Origin: Roseovarius nitratireducens
Lineage (GTDB): Bacteria > Pseudomonadota > Alphaproteobacteria > Rhodobacterales > Rhodobacteraceae
Direction of reading: 5' to 3'
Assembly: GCF_002925845.1 (NCBI RefSeq)
Contig: NZ_PDNI01000005.1
Location: forward strand, 23,893 to 87,892
Length of the DNA: 64,000 nt
The position numbers were made by a program, and so were the translations under genes. Position 1 is the stretch's first letter; every line of letters begins with the position of its first letter. A model generated the notes under the pieces. The model was not told where the DNA came from, searched no databases, and saw only the letters and a list, made by a program, of their open reading frames with translations. Positions 37,398-46,704 of the stretch are shown here, one piece after another.

Positions 37398-38454
37398 CGC
37401 CCGCACCTCCGACGACATCGAACGCGAGATCGCCGATGATCGCGCTCAGATAAGTGACACGTTCGACGATCTGCGTCAGAAATTCTCGGTCGACGCAATT
37501 ATGAACGACGTCGGAACCATGTTCCGCGAACAGGGCGGAGAGCTTGGTCGAAAGGTCAGCGATACCATGGGTCGTAACCCGACGGCCGTCGTTCTTGTCG
37601 GGGTTGGTCTTGCATGGCTTTTGCTGGGTCAGGATCGCAAGACCTCTGCAAACCATACGGAAAGCCCGTCGGGTCGGGCGTCCGGCAGTCGCCGCGCTCC
37701 GCCCGAGCCTACCCCTTTGGATCGTGATCCATTGCAGATGGATCGCTCGAATAATGGCGGTTTGCCCGACGATTGCGCCTGGTATGGCGACGGTACGGTG
37801 TCGTGTAATCGCCGGTTTGAAGGTCAGGCCAGCCGGGATGGGGCCGAAACCTCGTCAGGCAACGATGACGCCGCCAAGGGCAAAACGGGGGCGGCCCGCA
37901 ATGCCGCAACTGCCGCTCGCGACACGGTTTCAGACGCTGCAGGCAAAGTCGGCCATGCGACATCCAACCTGACAGAGCGGCTGTCGCAGGATCTGGACGA
38001 CCTCACGGAAGAGGCAAAGTCCCGGGTGGTGTCGGCACGCCGTGCCGCGCACGAGGCTCGCCTGTCATCCGGCGATGCCCTGCGCCGGGGCTCCCGCCAG
38101 GCGTCAAATTTCTTCGAGGATCAGCCCCTTGTCGTCGGTGCCCTGGCCGTGGCGGTGGGTGCTGCGATCGGAGGTATGCTGCCCAACAGCAAGGTCGAGG
38201 ATGACGCCGTGGGCGAAAGCAGCGACCGGCTATATGCACGGGCGCAGGAGATGCTTCAGGAAGAACGGGACAAGGCCAAGGCAGTGCTTCGGACTGTCGC
38301 AACAGATGTGAAAGAAGAAATCCAAGGAGCCAAGTCAGATGCGAAGGTCGCGGGCGACAAGGTTGCTGACCGCGCCTCAGAGTCGGCGGAGCGCGTCGTG
38401 GAGAGCGCAAAGGGCGAGGCCGAGAAGCAGGGTCTCGGTCGACGCAAAAGCTGA
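37387..38454 (+). CDS. DUF3618 family protein
   Basis: Encodes 355 residues. The start SDDIEREIADDRAQISDTFDDL is the DUF3618 signature, followed by one membrane span PTAVVLVGVGLAWLLLG. A long polar, alanine-rich region carries a second hydrophobic segment (PLVVGALAVAVGAAIGGMLP) near residue 250 and ends in a Lys/Glu-rich helix. It overlaps the YqjE-like gene by 11 bases. Such proteins follow yqjE-like genes in alphaproteobacterial stress operons; function unknown. The C-terminal half resembles LEA-like repeats in composition. Confidence 0.78.
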   Translation: MTNDARTSDDIEREIADDRAQISDTFDDLRQKFSVDAIMNDVGTMFREQGGELGRKVSDTMGRNPTAVVLVGVGLAWLLLGQDRKTSANHTESPSGRASGSRRAPPEPTPLDRDPLQMDRSNNGGLPDDCAWYGDGTVSCNRRFEGQASRDGAETSSGNDDAAKGKTGAARNAATAARDTVSDAAGKVGHATSNLTERLSQDLDDLTEEAKSRVVSARRAAHEARLSSGDALRRGSRQASNFFEDQPLVVGALAVAVGAAIGGMLPNSKVEDDAVGESSDRLYARAQEMLQEERDKAKAVLRTVATDVKEEIQGAKSDAKVAGDKVADRASESAERVVESAKGEAEKQGLGRRKS

Positions 38455-38542
38455 GGCATAGGCCGGGAAGGCCCCTGTGCCAGCCCGTCATGCGCCGCTT
38501 CTTTCCTTGCCCTCTGAGTCATGCCGCTGAAAGGAATTCGCG

Positions 38543-40636
38543 ATGACAGACCCTACGAAGCAAACGACAGATTTCGACTCGTTGACCTCCGAAACCGGCT
38601 TGGGCGGCGAGCTGCACCAGCATACGGCAGAGCGCGGCGAGCGCCTGACGACTGCACAGGGCGTGGTAATTTCCGACAACCAGAATTCGCTGCGCGCGGA
38701 TGCACCGGGGCCGACACTGCTGGAAGATTTCGCACTGCGCGAGAAGATTTTCCACTTCGATCATGAACGCATTCCCGAACGTGTGGTGCACGCTCGCGGC
38801 TATGGTGCACACGGGACCTTCACCTGCACCCGTGCCCTGACCGACGTGACACGCGCCGCGCCCTTCACTGACGAGGGCAAGGAGACCGAGGTGTTCGTCC
38901 GCTTCTCGACCGTGGCGGGCAGCAAGGGTTCGCCCGACCTCGCGCGCGACATCCGGGGGTTCTCCGTCAAGTTCTACACCGACGCGGGCAACTGGGATAT
39001 CGTCGGCAACAATGTGCCGGTGTTCTTCATTCAGGATGCGATCAAGTTTCCCGATCTGATCCACGCCGCCAAACCCGAACCGGACCGCGATTTCCCGCAG
39101 GCCCAGTCCGCGCATGACAATTTCTGGGATTTCATATCGCTGACGCCCGAGGCGATGCATACCGTCCTGTGGCAGATGTCCGACCGCACGATCCCGCGAT
39201 CCTTCACCACGATGGAAGGGTTTGGCGTGCATACCTTCCGCTTCGTGAACGCCGAGGGGCAGTCGACCTTTGTCAAGTTCCACTGGAAACCCCGGATGGG
39301 CCTGCAATCGGTGGTCTGGGACGAGGCAGTGAAGAGCAACGGTGCCGATCCCGACCGCCACCGGCGCGATCTCTGGGACGCCATCGACCGGGGCGATTTC
39401 CCGGAATGGGATCTGGGCGTGCAGATGTTCGACCAGGATTTCGCCGACGGCTTTGCCTTCGACGTGCTCGACCCGACCAAGTTGATACCCGAAGAGGATT
39501 GCCCGGTTGAGATCATCGGCACGATGCGGCTCGACCGCGCCGTGGACAACTTCTTTGCCGAAACCGAACAGGTGGCGTTCTGCACCGCCAATGTGATCCC
39601 CGGCATCGACTTCACCGACGATCCACTGCTGCAGGGGCGCAACTTTTCCTATCTCGATACGCAACTGAAACGATTGGGCGGCCCAAACTTCACCAAGCTG
39701 CCCATCAATGCGCCCAAGGGCTGCCCGGTCAGCAATTACCAGCAGGACGGGCACATGCAGACCGACGCCCGCAAAGGCCGCGTCAACTATGAGCCAAACG
39801 GCTGGAGGGAAGGGCCGCGTGCGCATCCTCTGGAGGGCTATGTCAGCTACCGGGCCCCGGTTACGGGCGAAAAGGCACGTCTGCGGCCCGAAAGTTTTGC
39901 CGATCACTACAGCCAGGCACGGCAGTTCTACATAAGCCAGACAGAGTCCGAACAGGCGCACATTCTTGCGGCCTTCGTTTTCGAGCTGTCGAAATGCAAG
40001 GAATCCACAATTCGCGAACGGATGGTTGCGCATCTTCTGAACGTGGACGCGACCCTGGCACAGGATGCGGCCGACAGGCTCGGCTTGCCCGCTTTGCCAA
40101 AACCCGCCCCCGCCGCCCGGCCCACCCGGATGGATCTTGCAGCGTCTTCCGCGCTCAGCATCCAGAATCCACCGCCGGACAGCTTCAAGGGCCGTATCAT
40201 GGGTGTGCTGCTCAGCGACGGGTTTGACGGAGCGATATTGGCCGAACTCGAAAAGGCCGTGGAGGATGAAGGCGGGCTGCTGCGCTTCGTCGCCCCGCAG
40301 ATCGGTGGTGTTTCGTGCAGCAATGAGCACCTTCACGCGGTAACCGACCAGATCGAAGGTGCACCTTCTGTGCTGTTCGACGCGGTCGCCATCCTGCCGG
40401 GCAAGGATAGCCTCGCCAGCAATTCTGCTGCCGTGGATTTCGTGAACGACGCATTTGCGCATTGCAAGTTCATCGGTTGGGCCGCAGGCGCCACCGAGTT
40501 GATGGAAGCCTGTGGTCTGGACGATTTTGACGATACCGCGCTTTGTAAGCTCATTGATCCAGCCGCGGTAGCACAGTTCGTGACCGCATGCCGTGCGCTA
40601 AGGTGCTGGCCGCGCGAGGCGGCTTTTCAAGCCTGA
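38543..40636 (+). CDS. katE: Catalase, large-subunit (clade 2, KatE/HPII type)
   Basis: Encodes 697 residues, the size of large-subunit catalases, which add a flavodoxin-like C-terminal domain to the core. Haem-pocket motifs are [11 protein letters not shown] with the distal His, the [18 protein letters not shown] segment with the distal Asn, and [16 protein letters not shown] with the haem-ligating Tyr. The C-terminal domain (from about 545) starts at [15 protein letters not shown]. It detoxifies hydrogen peroxide in the cytoplasm. ATG after AAAGGAA. It lies 88 bases after the DUF3618 gene; no EcfG-type promoter is seen in that gap, so it may be read from the upstream promoter. Confidence 0.95.
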   Translation: MTDPTKQTTDFDSLTSETGLGGELHQHTAERGERLTTAQGVVISDNQNSLRADAPGPTLLEDFALREKIFHFDHERIPERVVHARGYGAHGTFTCTRALTDVTRAAPFTDEGKETEVFVRFSTVAGSKGSPDLARDIRGFSVKFYTDAGNWDIVGNNVPVFFIQDAIKFPDLIHAAKPEPDRDFPQAQSAHDNFWDFISLTPEAMHTVLWQMSDRTIPRSFTTMEGFGVHTFRFVNAEGQSTFVKFHWKPRMGLQSVVWDEAVKSNGADPDRHRRDLWDAIDRGDFPEWDLGVQMFDQDFADGFAFDVLDPTKLIPEEDCPVEIIGTMRLDRAVDNFFAETEQVAFCTANVIPGIDFTDDPLLQGRNFSYLDTQLKRLGGPNFTKLPINAPKGCPVSNYQQDGHMQTDARKGRVNYEPNGWREGPRAHPLEGYVSYRAPVTGEKARLRPESFADHYSQARQFYISQTESEQAHILAAFVFELSKCKESTIRERMVAHLLNVDATLAQDAADRLGLPALPKPAPAARPTRMDLAASSALSIQNPPPDSFKGRIMGVLLSDGFDGAILAELEKAVEDEGGLLRFVAPQIGGVSCSNEHLHAVTDQIEGAPSVLFDAVAILPGKDSLASNSAAVDFVNDAFAHCKFIGWAAGATELMEACGLDDFDDTALCKLIDPAAVAQFVTACRALRCWPREAAFQA

Positions 40637-40825
40637 TCGACATTGCCGGTTCTGCACCGCTTGCCCAGTGCACAGGTTTGGGACCGGGGGTGCAGGGAAA
40701 CTCTCGTGCGCCGCCCGCACAGGTTTTTGTTCGCTGGCTTCTGGTTGCGGTGTGTCAGTCAACGTTTCCTGACGGCGCGCAGTTTCTGTCGCTCAATCAT
40801 ACTTGGACACGGGGTGATCGGGACT

Positions 40826-41366
40826 GCCGGAATTATATGCCCTCCAAACAGCCCAACTGGCCGATGCCACTGATCGTGATGCGGCACGGCTGCACTCCAT
40901 CGCCAGAAGATTCGCGATTGGCACCGGCATGAAAGTGCTGGCCGAGGAATTCCACTGTCTGATCGCCTCGCCCGCCCAGCCGCAGGGGGCGAATGCCCGG
41001 AAACGCGCGAACTGGTACCAGCCCGGAGATCGGGCACTCGATCTTGGCGAGCCTGCGCTGATCGCCGGGACGGTGGGCGACATCCTGCGCGATTACCCCC
41101 TTGATCCTGCGCGGGTTCACGCCGCCGGTCTGTCGGGGAGCGGGGCGGCGGCGGCCATCATGGGAGCGGCGTATCCTGACCTCTGCGCGGCGGTCGGCGT
41201 TCATTCCGGCCTGCCCGTCGGCGGCGCGCAGGAAGCAGCCTCGGCCTTCGCGGCCATGCAGGGTGACAGTTATACCGACCTGAAAGGCCCCGATGCGTCC
41301 CGCGAGATGCCGCGGTTTTTCCTGCAGCAAGCGCGGGACCAGAGACGCGCCCAAACTGACCGGTAA
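40826..41366 (+). pseudogene. Alpha/beta-hydrolase esterase (PHB depolymerase family), decayed
   Basis: The frame MPLIVMRHGCTPSPED (to 40911) continues as FAIGTGMKVLAEEF in the next frame, so one T is missing at about 40911. After SAFAAMQG (about 41262) the sequence jumps to SYTDLKGPDASREM, the normal C-terminus, losing roughly 100 residues with the catalytic Asp and His; GLSGSG with the nucleophile Ser remains. The family (Esterase_phd, PF10503) is represented intact at 55888-57024. The ORF from the ATG at 40929 could give a 145-residue protein without a full active site. Confidence 0.75.
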
Positions 41367-41443
41367 AGCCGATCCTTGCGAAAGGTTGCCGGGCCAAGCG
41401 ATTTCACCCGGCAGCCGGGGATGCACGAAACGACAGAATAGCA

Positions 41444-41468
41444 GGAACGCCCCCGGAAGTTGGACGTT
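41444..41468 (+). promoter_or_regulatory. EcfG-type promoter (exact match)
   Basis: GGAAC, 16 bases, CGTT. It lies 66 bases before the ATG of the Mo-enzyme small subunit and would drive the three-gene molybdenum hydroxylase operon. Confidence 0.8.
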
Positions 41469-41534
41469 GTAGGACAAGTTGGCAGCGAAATGAAGCGCCC
41501 TTGTCCAGCAGTCCAACAGAATTCCGGAGGTTCG

Positions 41535-42149
41535 ATGACCGACAAGACATCCCCGCCGCGCGCCGGTTTTTCGCGCCGCAGTTTCCTTGGTACGACCGGG
41601 GCGGTCGGTGCCGCATTTGGTGTCGGCACCGGGCGCGCAGCAGCCCATCCGTCCGAGACGGGTGTTGCGCCGGATGCGCAACCCAAGGTCGCACTGACCA
41701 TCAACGGTCAACGCCGGACCCTGACGGTCGAGCCCCGCACGACATTGGTCGAAGCGCTGCGCGACACCCTTGGGCTGACGGGCACCAAGATCGGCTGTAA
41801 TCAGGGGCAATGCGGGGCCTGCACCGTGCTGATGAACGGGCACCGCGTCAATTCCTGCCTGATCCTGGCGCTGTCCGCCAATGAGGCCAAGATCACGACC
41901 ATCGAAGGCGTAGCCGATAGCAATGGCTCTCTGCATCCGATGCAAACCGCCTTTGCCGAGCATGACGCCTTCCAATGCGGGTATTGCACACCGGGTCAGA
42001 TCCTCTCCGCCATCGCCTGCATCGACGAGGGCCACGCCGGGTCCCCGGGCGAGATCCGCGAATACATGAGCGGCAACCTCTGCCGCTGCGGGGCCTATCC
42101 CAACATCGTCGCCGCGATCGAAACCGTCCGCGACAGCAAGGAGGGCTGA
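41535..42149 (+). CDS. Molybdenum hydroxylase, 2Fe-2S subunit with Tat signal (PaoA-like)
   Basis: Encodes 204 residues. A twin-arginine signal (FSRRSFLGTTG) at about residues 11-22 directs folded export. The N-terminal [2Fe-2S] motif is GCNQGQCGACT with a later Cys (VNSC) and the second cluster domain is CGYCTPGQ ... CRCG. Layout matches PaoA (YagT), the small subunit of periplasmic aldehyde oxidoreductase. The ATG at 41535 follows CCGGAGG. Exact EcfG promoter upstream; the FAD and Mo subunits follow. Confidence 0.9.
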   Translation: MTDKTSPPRAGFSRRSFLGTTGAVGAAFGVGTGRAAAHPSETGVAPDAQPKVALTINGQRRTLTVEPRTTLVEALRDTLGLTGTKIGCNQGQCGACTVLMNGHRVNSCLILALSANEAKITTIEGVADSNGSLHPMQTAFAEHDAFQCGYCTPGQILSAIACIDEGHAGSPGEIREYMSGNLCRCGAYPNIVAAIETVRDSKEG

Positions 42150-42151
42150 GC

Positions 42152-43153
42152 ATGCTCAATTTCGCCTATCACAGCCCGAAAACCCTTGCAGACGCGATTG
42201 ATGCCATCCGCAACAGCGGCGGCGACATCCTGGCCGGCGGGACCACCATGGTGGACCTGATGAAGATCGGCGTTCATGAGCCGCCCGCGCTGGTCGACAT
42301 CACCGGCCTCGCCGATCTGGAAGGTCACGAGATCGGGCCCGACCGCATCCGTTTCGGCGCATTGGCCCGAATGACGCATGTGGCGGACGACGCGGATCTG
42401 GTGTCGGTCGCGCCGGTGCTGACAGAATCGCTCTGGAAGGCGGCCAGTCCGCAGCTTCGCAACGTCGCGCGTCTGGGCGGCAACATCCTGCAGCGCACCC
42501 GCTGCCCCTATTTCCGCGACACCGCCTATTCCCAGTGCAACAAGCGCGATCCGGGGTCTGGCTGCGCGGCGCTGGATGGCGGCGAGACAAGCCACCATGC
42601 CATCCTCGGCGGCTCGTCTGGCTGCGTGGCGATGTACCCCGGTGACTGGGCGCAGGCGCTGATCGCCTTTGACGCCGAGGTTCATACCCAGGGCCCGGCT
42701 GGCCGCCGCACGATCCCGTTTGCGGACCTGCACGTCCTGCCCGGCGACACGCCCGAAATCGAGACAATCCTGCAACCGGGCGAGATCGTGACCGGGATCA
42801 CCGTGCCTGTCGTGCCTGCCCTCAAGGCCAGCCATTACCTCAAGGCGCGGGATCGCGAGAGTTACGCGTTTGCCAGCGCCTCCGCCGCCGTCGGGGTGGA
42901 ACTGGACGGCGACACCGTGCGTGACGTGCGTATCGCCCTTGGTGGCGTTGCCACAACACCGTGGCGCGCCCGCGCGGCCGAGGACAGCCTGAAAGGCAAG
43001 CCGCTGACAGAGAAAACGGCCCGCGAGGCAGGACGGATCGCCTTTGCCGACGCGAAGGATCTGAAAGGGTCCGCCTACAAGATCAAACTCGGTGCCGATG
43101 TCGTCGCCGGGGCACTGATGACCGCGAAATCGCGCGCGCAGGGAGGCGAATGA
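42152..43153 (+). CDS. Molybdenum hydroxylase, FAD-binding subunit (PaoB-like)
   Basis: Encodes 333 residues. The FAD-binding segment ILAGGTTMVDLMKIG is near residue 28, followed by NVARLGGNILQRTRCPYFRD with the extra Cys/Arg cluster-binding loop seen in PaoB. The gene starts two bases after the small-subunit stop, after AAGGAGG, and its own stop overlaps the next start by ATGA. It has no signal peptide and should be co-exported with PaoA. Confidence 0.92.
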   Translation: MLNFAYHSPKTLADAIDAIRNSGGDILAGGTTMVDLMKIGVHEPPALVDITGLADLEGHEIGPDRIRFGALARMTHVADDADLVSVAPVLTESLWKAASPQLRNVARLGGNILQRTRCPYFRDTAYSQCNKRDPGSGCAALDGGETSHHAILGGSSGCVAMYPGDWAQALIAFDAEVHTQGPAGRRTIPFADLHVLPGDTPEIETILQPGEIVTGITVPVVPALKASHYLKARDRESYAFASASAAVGVELDGDTVRDVRIALGGVATTPWRARAAEDSLKGKPLTEKTAREAGRIAFADAKDLKGSAYKIKLGADVVAGALMTAKSRAQGGE

Positions 43154-45411
43154 TGGCCCAGACGATCAACACCGCAGTCACCCGCACCGATGCCCCGCGC
43201 AAGGTCACCGGCAGCGCGACCTATGCTGCCGATGTGATGCCCGCGGGCATGCTTCATGGCGCGCTGGCGACGTCGGCGATCGCTGTCGGCACGCTGGCGA
43301 GGATCGATACGGCCAAGGCCGAGGCCGAACCGGGCGTCATCGCCGTCTTCACCCATGAGAATTTGCCCGATTACAAGCCGGTCAAGGGCTTCTATGCAGG
43401 CGGCCCCGGCTCGGCCAGTTTCTGGCCGATGGAGAATGCACGCATCCGCTATGCGGGTCAGCCGATCGCTTATGTCGTGGCGCAGACAGCTGCGGCGGCG
43501 CGCCGGGGCGCGCAGCTGATCGAGGCGCGATACGAGACCGATGAAAGCCGTATCACGATGGACGCTGACGACAGCTTCGTCGTCGGTGCAGGCGAAGACA
43601 GAGAAGGCATGGTGACCACCAAGGGCGATCTGGCCCAGGGTCTGGCGACTGCGGCCCAGACCGTCGAGGCGGAATACATCACGCCCTTCCAGCACCACAA
43701 TCCGATGGAGATGTTCGCGGCCACAGCCGAATGGCGTGGCGACCGGCTGACCGTCTGGATGCCCTCGCAATCGGTCAGGACCCTGCGCGCTGGCATCGCT
43801 CAGGCTTACGGTCTTGCGGAAACCAGCGTCCGCGTCATCTCGCCCTTCGTGGGTGGCGCGTTCGGGTCCAAGGCAGGGATCACGCCCTATACCATGCTGA
43901 CCATCGCGGCGGCCAAGGCCGTCGGGGCCCCCGTGCGCCTGATCGTGACCCGTCCGCAGATGTACACGGTCGCCACCTTTCGCCCCGAATCCGTGCAGCG
44001 GTTTCGCCTCGGCGCCGACGCCGAGGGCAAGCTGACGGCCTTTGAGCATATCGAGATGTCCCAGACCTCGCAATTCGACGAGGTGGTGAACCCCGGCACC
44101 CACATGACTCGCGCGATGTATGCCTGCCCCAACATCCATACCGAGCAGCGCCTGTCGCGATCCGATACCAACACCGGCGGTTTCATGCGCGCGCCCAACG
44201 AGATGCAGACCTTCTTCGGTCTCGAACAGGCGATGGACGAGCTTGCGATCAAGCTGGGCATGGACCCGGTCGAGCTGCGCCGCATCAACGACACCGACCG
44301 GCATCCGGTCGCTGATGTGCCGTTCTCGTCCCGCTCGCTGATGGAAAGCTACGACGCGGTGGCACGCAGCTTTGGCTGGGCCGACCGAACACCCGAGGTC
44401 GGGTCGATGACCGACGGCGACTGGCTGGTGGGGTATGGCTGCGCCACGGCGACCTATCCGACCAACATCCTGGCCTCGAATGCGCGGGTGCGGATGCAGG
44501 GTACGGGCCTCGCCTATATCGAGCTGGCGGCCCATGACGTGGGCACCGGCACCTACACCATCATGGCGCAGATCGCGGCCGCGCGTCTTGGCCTGCCGGT
44601 GGAGGCCTGCGACGTGGTGATGGGCGAAGGCGACATGCCCGTCGCCCCCATTTCAGGCGGATCGACGACCGCTGCGTCGGCCGGGTCGGCTGTCCACGAC
44701 GCCTGCATCAAGATCGGCCACCAGATCGCGGTGCAGGTCTCCGCCATGCCCCAAGGGCCACTGTCCGGCGTCGATCCGGCGCAGATCGCGCTGGAAAACG
44801 GCATACTGACAGCGCCGGACGGTCAGACCCAGCCCCTGATCGAGGCGGTGGCCTCGACCCCGGAGGGAGAGGTCGAGGTGATCGGAGAGTTCCGTCACAA
44901 GGCAATGACCGACGAGATGATCAAGGCCACCTTTCAGGGCGGCTATGGCACTGCGGGACCGGTGACGCCCGAGATGGCTATGTTCGCCTTCGGGGCCGAG
45001 ATGGTGGAGGTGCGCGTGCATCGCTGGACCCATGAAATCCGCGTGCCGCGCCTGCATGGCGCCTTTGCGGCCGGAACGATCCTGAACCGCAAGACGGCGC
45101 ATTCGCAGCTCATGGGCGGCATGATCTGGGGCATCGGGTCCGCCCTTCACGAGGTGACCGAGACCGACAAGCCGCGCGCACGGTTCCTCAACACCAACAT
45201 CGCGGAATACCTGATCCCGGTGAATGCGGATGTGCGCGAGGTTCGGGTCGAGATGCTGGACGAGCGCGACGATTACGTGAACCCGCTGGGCGTCAAGGGC
45301 ATCGGCGAGCTGGGCATCGTCGGCACGGCGGCCGCGATTGCCAACGCGGTGCATCACGCCACCGGCAAACGTCTGCGCCAATTGCCGATCCGCATGTCCG
45401 ATCTGGTATGA
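43150..45411 (+). CDS. Molybdenum hydroxylase, Mo-cofactor subunit (PaoC-like)
   Basis: Encodes 753 residues from the first of two adjacent ATGs (43150 or 43153). The Mo-binding scaffold has QHHNPMEMFAA, the loop SPFVGGAFGSKAG, NTGGFMRAPNEMQ and the active-site Glu in KGIGELGIVG. It completes a PaoABC-type enzyme that oxidises aldehydes, possibly aromatic ones made during stress. Maturation usually needs a PaoD/XdhC chaperone; none is adjacent, so it must be encoded elsewhere or the enzyme assembles differently. Confidence 0.93.
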   Translation: MMAQTINTAVTRTDAPRKVTGSATYAADVMPAGMLHGALATSAIAVGTLARIDTAKAEAEPGVIAVFTHENLPDYKPVKGFYAGGPGSASFWPMENARIRYAGQPIAYVVAQTAAAARRGAQLIEARYETDESRITMDADDSFVVGAGEDREGMVTTKGDLAQGLATAAQTVEAEYITPFQHHNPMEMFAATAEWRGDRLTVWMPSQSVRTLRAGIAQAYGLAETSVRVISPFVGGAFGSKAGITPYTMLTIAAAKAVGAPVRLIVTRPQMYTVATFRPESVQRFRLGADAEGKLTAFEHIEMSQTSQFDEVVNPGTHMTRAMYACPNIHTEQRLSRSDTNTGGFMRAPNEMQTFFGLEQAMDELAIKLGMDPVELRRINDTDRHPVADVPFSSRSLMESYDAVARSFGWADRTPEVGSMTDGDWLVGYGCATATYPTNILASNARVRMQGTGLAYIELAAHDVGTGTYTIMAQIAAARLGLPVEACDVVMGEGDMPVAPISGGSTTAASAGSAVHDACIKIGHQIAVQVSAMPQGPLSGVDPAQIALENGILTAPDGQTQPLIEAVASTPEGEVEVIGEFRHKAMTDEMIKATFQGGYGTAGPVTPEMAMFAFGAEMVEVRVHRWTHEIRVPRLHGAFAAGTILNRKTAHSQLMGGMIWGIGSALHEVTETDKPRARFLNTNIAEYLIPVNADVREVRVEMLDERDDYVNPLGVKGIGELGIVGTAAAIANAVHHATGKRLRQLPIRMSDLV

Positions 45412-45525
45412 TCCGGGTCTTGCCGATCGCGTCGACGATGTCATCCCGGCACGGCCAAGCTGCGCAAACTTCCGGGCCGTGAACCAAACCGCTGTAACCT
45501 GCCACTCAACTGAAAGGAGCCCGCA

Positions 45526-46272
45526 ATGGACCTGACCGAAAAACAGGCCGCCCTTTGCGAGGAGAACAAGACCGACTTCTCCGATTTGCGCGCCGTGTTC
45601 TTCAACTGTACGCTGAAACATCCCGATCAGCCGTCCCACACCTCACTGCTGATGGGCACCTCGGCCGAGATCATGCGCAAGAGCGGGGTCGTCATCGAAA
45701 ATATCCGCATGACAGCGCACACAATTGCCTTCGGCGTGCAGCCGGACATGCGCGAGCATGGCTGGGAGCAGGACGACTGGCCCGATCTGTGGCGCAAGGT
45801 CGAGGCGGCGGATATTCTCGTCATCGGCACGCCGATCTGGCTGGGTGAACAATCCTCGGTCTGCCGGCTGCTGATCGAGCGGCTCTACGCCATGTCAGGG
45901 CTGCTGAACAACAAGGGGCAGTCGATCTTCTACGGCAAGACCGGCGGCGTCGTGGTCACCGGCAACGAGGACGGGGCCAAGCATGTGGCGATGAACGTGC
46001 TCTACTCACTGTCGCATCTGGGCTGCACGATCCCGCCGCAGGCTGATTGCGGATGGATTGGCGAGGCGGGGCCGGGTCCGAGTTATGGCGACGATGGTGC
46101 CGGGTTCGACAACGAGTTCACCCAACGCAACACCACGATCATGACCTGGAACCTGATGCACATGGCGCGGATGCTGAAGGATGCGGGCGGTCTTCCCAAT
46201 CACGGCAACGACCGCAAGGCATGGTCGGCCGGGTGCCGGTTCGATTTCGAGAACCCCGAGCACCGGAGTTGA
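45526..46272 (+). CDS. Flavodoxin-family NAD(P)H-dependent oxidoreductase
   Basis: Encodes 248 residues. FMN-reductase/flavodoxin-2-like fold: the FFNCTLKHPDQPSHT start forms the phosphate loop, ILVIGTPIWLGEQSS is the flavin-binding middle strand, and GKTGGVVVTGNEDGAKH the second flavin contact. About 115 bases after the Mo operon; AAGGAGC precedes the ATG. May be co-expressed with it. Electron donor and substrate are unknown. Confidence 0.85.
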   Translation: MDLTEKQAALCEENKTDFSDLRAVFFNCTLKHPDQPSHTSLLMGTSAEIMRKSGVVIENIRMTAHTIAFGVQPDMREHGWEQDDWPDLWRKVEAADILVIGTPIWLGEQSSVCRLLIERLYAMSGLLNNKGQSIFYGKTGGVVVTGNEDGAKHVAMNVLYSLSHLGCTIPPQADCGWIGEAGPGPSYGDDGAGFDNEFTQRNTTIMTWNLMHMARMLKDAGGLPNHGNDRKAWSAGCRFDFENPEHRS

Positions 46273-46624
46273 GGCTTCGAATATGATCATCGCAGACGGG
46301 CGTTGCCGAACCATCGGTCGGTATTAAGAAGTTTACAGTGTGACGCGCGCCGCGGACCTTCAGTCGCCGCGATGCGCGTCACCGGCAGTGGGCGGCTTCG
46401 CTTCGCTGTCGTTGCGCGGTTCCGACGCAGGGGTGCAGAAAGACTGTCGGCACCTTTTCCAGACTTGGATCTCGGATGAGCGCTGGATTGGTCGGGCTTT
46501 TCGAGTTGCTGCCACAGCCTCTCTGTCTGTGCGCTGCCCGACGCCGGTGACAGGTTGTGGGGGAGGGACGGCTGCGATGCATGTGAAAGCGCAAGGATCA
46601 AACTGAGTAACGCAGCGCATGTGG
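46273..46624. other. Intergenic stretch
   Basis: No gene, repeat or promoter I can support. It lies between the flavodoxin gene and the hairpin that ends the minus-strand gene. Confidence 0.5.
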
Positions 46625-46652
46625 CAGCCCCCCGTCTTGGGACGGGGGGCTG
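46625..46652. terminator. Strong hairpin between convergent genes
   Basis: CAGCCCCCCGTC and GACGGGGGGCTG form a perfect 12-base stem with a TTGG loop. It stands about 50 bases past the end of the minus-strand gene (46705) and is readable from both directions; no T-run follows on either strand. Confidence 0.65.
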
Positions 46653-46704
46653 CTGTCTTGAGTATTCACTTTGTCCGCTCATCGGCGCGGGCGGTGTATG
46701 CAAA

